A DNA stretch of 9,630 bases from Paraprevotella sp. (lineage in GTDB: Bacteria > Bacteroidota > Bacteroidia > Bacteroidales > Bacteroidaceae). Positions 5,795 to 9,630 of this stretch are shown in pieces. The translations under genes were made by a program, and so were the position numbers. Within the stretch, counting starts at the first letter, position 1. Each line of letters opens with the position of its first letter. The notes under the pieces were generated by a model, which saw only the letters and a program-made list of their open reading frames with translations, ran no database searches and was not told the DNA's origin. The DNA lies in the NCBI GenBank assembly GCA_021205005.1, contig JAJPYK010000105.1:1-9630 (forward strand), in the 5' to 3' direction.

Positions 5795-7042
5795 ATGAAA
5801 CGAATAAGATCCATAAAGATAATCGCGATGTTCTTTCTGGCCCTGACCGGCAGCATATATGCTTCATATGCAGCCGTACCGGGCAGCAAAAGCAAGTTTA
5901 CACTCGTGATCGACGCAGGACACGGCGGGAAAGACCCCGGGGCTATCGGGCACTTTTCACGCGAAAAGAATATCAATCTTGCCGTAGCCAAAGCTTTCGG
6001 CGAGTTGGTAGAGAAGAACTGCCCGGACGTGAAAGTAATCTACACCCGGAAGACCGACGTATTCATTCCGCTCGGGCAGCGGGCAGAAATAGCCAATCGG
6101 GCGGGAGCCAATCTTTTCATCTCCATACATACCAATTCCTTACCGAACAAAGTTGTGGGGCGCGGAACGGAAACTTACACCTTAGGTATGGCCCGTGCAG
6201 AAGAGAACCTGGAGGTGGCCAAAAGAGAAAACTCGGTCATCCTGGTAGAAAACGACTATAAAGAACGCTACCAGAACTTCGATCCGAAATCATCTGAAAG
6301 CTACATCATCTTCGAATTCATGCAGGACAAATATATGGCACAAAGCGTGGATTTCGCCCAACAGCTCCAAAGAGAGTTCCGTACCACAGGCGGACGGCCC
6401 GACAAAGGGATACATCAAGCGGGATTCCTCGTGCTGCGCGAAACCAGCATGCCCAGCGTACTCATTGAATTGGGCTACATCTCGACGCATGACGAAGAGT
6501 CGTTCCTGAACTCACAAAACGGCATACGGGTGATGAGTCTGAGCATCTACAACGCTTTCCTGAAATACAAAAAACAACATACCAAAGGAGATCCATCCGC
6601 ACAGCCTGCGGAAAAAGAGACTGTAGTATCCAAAGAACAGACCACGGTAAGCACTACCGACAACGCAGAGACCAGCGAAATAGACATGCTGACTCAGACG
6701 AACGATACACCGACAGATACGACACCGGCCTCGCCCAAACCCGAAACTCCCCCCGTCGTCTCGAAAGAAAAAGGCCGGCCCGTATTCAAAATACAGCTTT
6801 TGGCCTCCGTACGGCAGATACCGTCAGGCCGTACACGCTTCAAAGGATTGACTCCAGTGGAATTCTATAAAGAAGACGAGTATTATAAATACACTTACGG
6901 AGAGACAACCGACTACAAGGAGGCTGTCAAAATGCGCAATAAGGTGAAAGAAAATTTCGCAGGCGCCTTTATCATCGCATTCAAGAACGGAACGAAAATG
7001 AACCTGCAACAAGCCATTTCAGAATATAAAAAGAATAAATAA
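5795..7042 (+). CDS. N-acetylmuramoyl-L-alanine amidase with C-terminal SPOR-like domain
   Basis: A 415-residue Amidase_3 (AmiC-type) zinc hydrolase that cleaves the bond between MurNAc and L-alanine in peptidoglycan, in the periplasm. Residues 1-27 are a signal peptide (MKRIRSIK, then a hydrophobic core, ending ASYAA). The catalytic domain spans about 35-258. Zinc ligands are H43 (DAGHGGKDPGA), E57 (SREKNI) and H112 (SIHTNS), and E225 (VLIELGY) is the catalytic glutamate. A Thr/Pro/Glu-rich linker (about 262-327) leads to a basic C-terminal domain (about 328-409: FKIQLLAS, YYKYTYGETTDYKEA, AGAFIIAFKNG) that resembles a SPOR peptidoglycan-binding domain. The frame is open from 5525, but those 90 codons are antisense to PL11 and lie before the promoter; the ATG at 5795 starts the signal peptide. 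The mlaD-like gene follows after 14 bp. Confidence 0.93.
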   Translation: MKRIRSIKIIAMFFLALTGSIYASYAAVPGSKSKFTLVIDAGHGGKDPGAIGHFSREKNINLAVAKAFGELVEKNCPDVKVIYTRKTDVFIPLGQRAEIANRAGANLFISIHTNSLPNKVVGRGTETYTLGMARAEENLEVAKRENSVILVENDYKERYQNFDPKSSESYIIFEFMQDKYMAQSVDFAQQLQREFRTTGGRPDKGIHQAGFLVLRETSMPSVLIELGYISTHDEESFLNSQNGIRVMSLSIYNAFLKYKKQHTKGDPSAQPAEKETVVSKEQTTVSTTDNAETSEIDMLTQTNDTPTDTTPASPKPETPPVVSKEKGRPVFKIQLLASVRQIPSGRTRFKGLTPVEFYKEDEYYKYTYGETTDYKEAVKMRNKVKENFAGAFIIAFKNGTKMNLQQAISEYKKNK

Positions 7043-7056
7043 ACGTTGAGAAACTC

Positions 7057-7947
7057 ATGAAATACTTTACGAAAGAAGTCAAAATCGGTCTGACCGGCGC
7101 AATCGCCATTGCCGCACTCTTTATCGGACTCAACTTTTTAAAGGGCATCAACCTGTTCAAGTCCACCAATTCCTATTATATAGTATTCTCCGACATTAAG
7201 GGCTTGGCCAAGTCGAGTCCGGTCATGGCCAACGGATACGGCATCGGCATCGTGCACGACATCCAATACGATTACCGGCATCCCGGCCATATCCTCGTAG
7301 AAGTGAGCGTAGACGACGGCATGACCATCCCCAAGGGTACCAAGGCCAAGTTAGTCACCGAAATGCTGGGTGGATGCAACCTGAACCTCGTATTGCCCGA
7401 CAATGCCGACAATGTATATGCTCCGGGAGATACCATACAAGGCGACGACACGGGAGGACTGATGGACAAAGCCGCCGACATCGTGCCCCAAGTAGAACAA
7501 GTCATAGGAAAAGTAGACACACTGCTGACTACGCTGAATGCCGTGGCCGGCGATCCGAACCTGCCGGCCATCATGGAAAATGCAAAGAATATCACGGCTA
7601 ACCTGGACGAAAGCAGCCGCAGACTCAACCATCTTTTGGGCAGCGACATGCCGGCCCTAACCGGAAAAATAGGACAAATCGGAGACAACGTGATCACACT
7701 GACCGACAACCTGAATCAGCTTGACCTGCAATCGACGTTAGGGAAGGCAGACACGACCCTGAATTATCTGCAACTCATGACCGAGAAGATGAACCGCAAG
7801 GACAATACTTTAGGGTTGTTGCTCAACGACAGTATGCTTTACAATAACCTGACCCACACGGCAGGCAGCGCCGACAGCTTGCTCATCGACCTGAAAGAGA
7901 CCCCCAAACGCTATGTTCACTTCTCACTTTTCGGACGTAAAAATTAA
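7057..7947 (+). CDS. MlaD-family (MCE domain) lipid-transport substrate-binding protein
   Basis: A 296-residue protein with a single N-terminal membrane anchor (about 10-28, GLTGAIAIAALFIGLNFLKG) and one MCE domain (about 38-114: YYIVFSDIKGLAKSSPVMANGYGIG, then VSVDDGMTIPKGTKAKLVTEMLGG). A long polar helical tail follows (about 136-270, with the IPQV/VDTLL/NITANLDESSRRL pattern of MCE proteins). It ends in a basic, aromatic segment ETPKRYVHFSLFGRKN, which I recall as common in Bacteroidetes homologues. MCE proteins form hexameric rings in the periplasm that move phospholipids between inner and outer membrane, with MlaE and MlaF partners. Neither partner is in this window, so they must be encoded elsewhere. 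It is co-transcribed with the amidase (14-bp gap), which suggests linked envelope functions. There is no clear Shine-Dalgarno. The exact lipid and direction of transport cannot be told. Confidence 0.92.
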   Translation: MKYFTKEVKIGLTGAIAIAALFIGLNFLKGINLFKSTNSYYIVFSDIKGLAKSSPVMANGYGIGIVHDIQYDYRHPGHILVEVSVDDGMTIPKGTKAKLVTEMLGGCNLNLVLPDNADNVYAPGDTIQGDDTGGLMDKAADIVPQVEQVIGKVDTLLTTLNAVAGDPNLPAIMENAKNITANLDESSRRLNHLLGSDMPALTGKIGQIGDNVITLTDNLNQLDLQSTLGKADTTLNYLQLMTEKMNRKDNTLGLLLNDSMLYNNLTHTAGSADSLLIDLKETPKRYVHFSLFGRKN

Positions 7948-8051
7948 GGAAAAAAGCTATCCCCCGAACAGACAAACACTTATAAAAAAGCAAGCAAAAA
8001 AGGCAATTTATTTTTTTATTTTTTATCCGTCTGACAGCAAGCATCTTAAAC

Positions 8052-8090
8052 GTGCCCGCCCGCCCCATCGGCAGGCGGGCACTTGTTTTT
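8052..8090 (+). terminator. Intrinsic terminator of amidase-mlaD operon
   Basis: A GC-rich stem GTGCCCGCC/GGCGGGCAC (8052-8060 with 8074-8082) continues past a C-A mismatch into GCC/GGC around a 5-nt CCATC loop. The T-rich run TTGTTTTT (8083-8090) follows. It lies about 105 bp after the mlaD stop. The gap before it (7948-8051) is A/T-rich, includes runs of T near 8010-8027, and shows no gene. Confidence 0.85.
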
Positions 8091-8113
8091 ATCGGGGAAT
8101 ATTGCGAAATTTG
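8083..8113 (+). promoter_or_regulatory. Candidate dnaA promoter overlapping the terminator
   Basis: TTG (8083-8085) and GAAATTTG (8106-8113) are spaced by 20 nt and resemble the Bacteroidetes -33/-7 pair. The -7 lacks the first T of TAnnTTTG. The -33 lies in the T tract of the upstream terminator. Transcription would begin near 8118-8120, giving a leader of about 40 nt with no Shine-Dalgarno before the dnaA ATG at 8159. No DnaA box TTATNCACA is visible here. Confidence 0.45.
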
Positions 8114-8158
8114 CAGCGTAGAAGCATATAGGAAATTCACCTGAAAAAGAAAAATCTA

Positions 8159-9565
8159 ATGGAAGGTTCTGCCCAAACGTTATGGGAACATTGTCTCCCC
8201 ATCATCCGCCATAATGTAGACGAGAAACAGTATAAGACGTGGTTTGAGCCCATTCAAGTCATCTCTTTCGAGAAGCAAGTCCTGACTTTCGGACTGCCCA
8301 GCCAATATTTTTACGAGTTCTTGTCGGAGCACTTCGGACGGCTGATCTTCTCCGTTGTGAAAAGAGTATTCGGCGAAGGTACGCAATTGAAATACAGTTT
8401 GATGGTAGATCAAACCAACCATCTCACCGTAGACATCGAACCCGCCGGCACCCCCAAATTATCCACGAAAGGACAGATCCAGGCCGGAGGCAACAACAGA
8501 GCGCCCAGCCCCATGCAGGCTCCCATGCCACAGGATCTGGACCCTCAACTGAACCTGAACTACAGTTTCGACAATTTCATCGAAGGAGTCAGCAACAAGC
8601 TGCCTCGCTCCGTAGGACAAGCCATTGCCGAACATCCCAAACAGTCGACTTTCAACCCGCTCTTTATCTACGGAGCTTCGGGAGTGGGAAAGACACATCT
8701 GGTCAATGCCATCGGGGCAAAAATCAAGGAACTGTATCCCTTGAAGCGCGTACTCTATGTCTCGGCCCACCTTTTTCAGGTACAATACACCGACTCCGTG
8801 CGCAAAAACACGGTGAACGATTTCATCAACTTTTACCAGACCATAGACGTACTGATCATCGACGACGTACAGGAATTTGCCAGTCTGACCAAGACGCAAA
8901 ACACATTCTTCCATATCTTCAATCATCTGCACCAGAACGGACGTCAGCTCATTCTGACGTCCGACCGGCCGCCCACTGCCCTGCAAGGCCTGGAAGAACG
9001 ACTGCTGACCCGTTTCAAATGGGGATTGCTGGCCGAACTGGAGAAGCCCAACCAACAGCTCCGCCACGACATCCTGGAGAATAAGATACGGCAGGACGGC
9101 CTGAAGATACCGGAAGAAGTCATCAACTACGTGTCGGAGAACGTCAACGACAGTGTACGCGAGTTGGAAGGCATCGTCAATTCGCTCATGGCTTACTCCG
9201 TCGTATGGAACCGCGACATCGACCTGCCTCTGGCCGAACAAATACTCAAACGGGCCGTCAAGGCCGAAAACAAACCGGTGACAGTGGATCTCATCCTCGA
9301 TAAGGTGTGCGGCTATTTTAATATGAAGCAGGACGAGATCTTCACCAAATGTCGCAAACAATCCATCGTACAGGTAAGACAGATCGCCATGTACCTGGCT
9401 CAAAAGTACACCAACCTGTCATCGTCGCGCATCGGTGCCCTGATCGGCAAGCGCAATCATGCCACAGTCCTGCACTCCTGCAACATTGTGGAAGACCGTC
9501 TGCACGTGGACAAGGCTTTCAAATCCAAAGTCGACGAGATAGAAAGCCTGCTGAAAAAGCGGTAA
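8159..9565 (+). CDS. dnaA: Chromosomal replication initiator protein DnaA
   Basis: DnaA, 468 residues, near the usual length. It binds DnaA boxes at oriC, melts the origin as an ATP-bound filament and recruits the helicase. Domain I is residues 1-90 (LWEHCLPIIRHNVDEKQYKTWFEP). A short polar linker with little conservation is about 91-130. The AAA+ domain III starts at YSFDNFIEG (135-143) and has Walker A GASGVGKT (172-179), Walker B VLIIDDVQ (231-238), sensor 1 LILTSDR (264-270), box VII ERLLTRFKWGL with R285 as likely arginine finger, and sensor 2 around R334 (VRELEG). Domain IV (about 375-468) carries VQVRQIAMYLAQKYT and the DNA-binding signature GKRNHATVLHSC (430-441), close to the usual DHxTV motif. 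The ATG at 8159 gives a standard domain I. It has its own candidate promoter and terminator, so it is probably a single-gene unit. Confidence 0.97.
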   Translation: MEGSAQTLWEHCLPIIRHNVDEKQYKTWFEPIQVISFEKQVLTFGLPSQYFYEFLSEHFGRLIFSVVKRVFGEGTQLKYSLMVDQTNHLTVDIEPAGTPKLSTKGQIQAGGNNRAPSPMQAPMPQDLDPQLNLNYSFDNFIEGVSNKLPRSVGQAIAEHPKQSTFNPLFIYGASGVGKTHLVNAIGAKIKELYPLKRVLYVSAHLFQVQYTDSVRKNTVNDFINFYQTIDVLIIDDVQEFASLTKTQNTFFHIFNHLHQNGRQLILTSDRPPTALQGLEERLLTRFKWGLLAELEKPNQQLRHDILENKIRQDGLKIPEEVINYVSENVNDSVRELEGIVNSLMAYSVVWNRDIDLPLAEQILKRAVKAENKPVTVDLILDKVCGYFNMKQDEIFTKCRKQSIVQVRQIAMYLAQKYTNLSSSRIGALIGKRNHATVLHSCNIVEDRLHVDKAFKSKVDEIESLLKKR

Positions 9566-9591
9566 TACCGATTAAAAGAAACTGGCTTTGA

Positions 9592-9623
9592 GGTTGTGTC
9601 AAAACGTTGGCACAACCTTTTTT
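9592..9623 (+). terminator. Intrinsic terminator of dnaA
   Basis: An 11-bp stem (9592-9602 with 9607-9617, one G-U wobble) with loop AACG is followed by six T residues (9618-9623). It begins 26 nt after the dnaA stop. Sequence 9589-9623 is identical to the minus strand of 53-19 after tRNA-Arg. Confidence 0.9.
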
Positions 9624-9630
9624 ATGCGCA

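Noticed and set aside
8459..8467. A DnaA-box-like TTATCCACG within dnaA, suggesting oriC
   Set aside because: It is a single site with one mismatch inside coding sequence; no cluster of boxes or AT-rich unwinding element is seen around it, and the gaps on either side of dnaA have none.
8459..9403. A 314-codon open frame on the minus strand inside dnaA
   Set aside because: It is fully antisense to the conserved dnaA domains and shows no motif or promoter of its own.
1..9630. CRISPR arrays, insertion sequences, phage or toxin-antitoxin genes
   Set aside because: I found no evenly spaced direct repeats of CRISPR type, no transposase or integrase motif and no small paired genes; every gap is under 300 bp and is explained by promoters, terminators or short repeats.

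Overview
The window looks like chromosomal DNA from a member of the Bacteroidales (Bacteroides or a close relative). The reasons are promoter elements of the TAnnTTTG type, almost no Shine-Dalgarno sequences, AT-rich gaps between moderately GC-rich genes, a rhamnogalacturonan lyase/GH97 enzyme pair, and Bacteroidetes-type MlaD and DnaA proteins. The genus cannot be fixed from the sequence alone.

Layout, left to right. A tRNA-Arg(CCG) gene on the minus strand (61-134) has a textbook promoter (149-179) and an intrinsic terminator (19-50). Divergent from it is asnA (315-1355, +), aspartate-ammonia ligase. A 281-bp convergent gap (1356-1636) holds a strong terminator for asnA, a patch of degenerate repeats, and a terminator for the next operon. 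That operon runs on the minus strand: a family PL11 rhamnogalacturonan lyase (start 5643, stop 3703) followed 38 bp later by a GH97 glycosidase (start 3664, stop 1637). Both are secreted, and no SusC/SusD pair or regulator is nearby. A 151-bp divergent promoter region (5644-5794) separates this operon from a plus-strand block: a periplasmic Amidase_3 N-acetylmuramoyl-L-alanine amidase (5795-7042), an MCE/MlaD-family lipid-transport protein (7057-7947), a terminator, and dnaA (8159-9565) with its own terminator (9592-9623).

How the genes fit together. PL11 would cut the rhamnogalacturonan-I backbone of pectin. The GH97 enzyme carries a retaining-type Asp and would trim an alpha-galactoside or beta-L-arabinopyranoside. 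The amidase and MlaD-like protein form a two-gene cell-envelope unit. asnA, tRNA-Arg and dnaA are housekeeping genes.

Most of the window is ordinary. I see no new defence, mobile or CRISPR-like system. The points most worth a second look are: a tRNA-Arg in which the near-invariant G19-C56 elbow pair appears to be replaced by a U19-A56 pair; a 35-bp terminator sequence present identically at both ends of the window; an active-site motif in the GH97 enzyme that departs from the family pattern I recall; and the tightly packed promoter/terminator arrangements before the amidase and dnaA.
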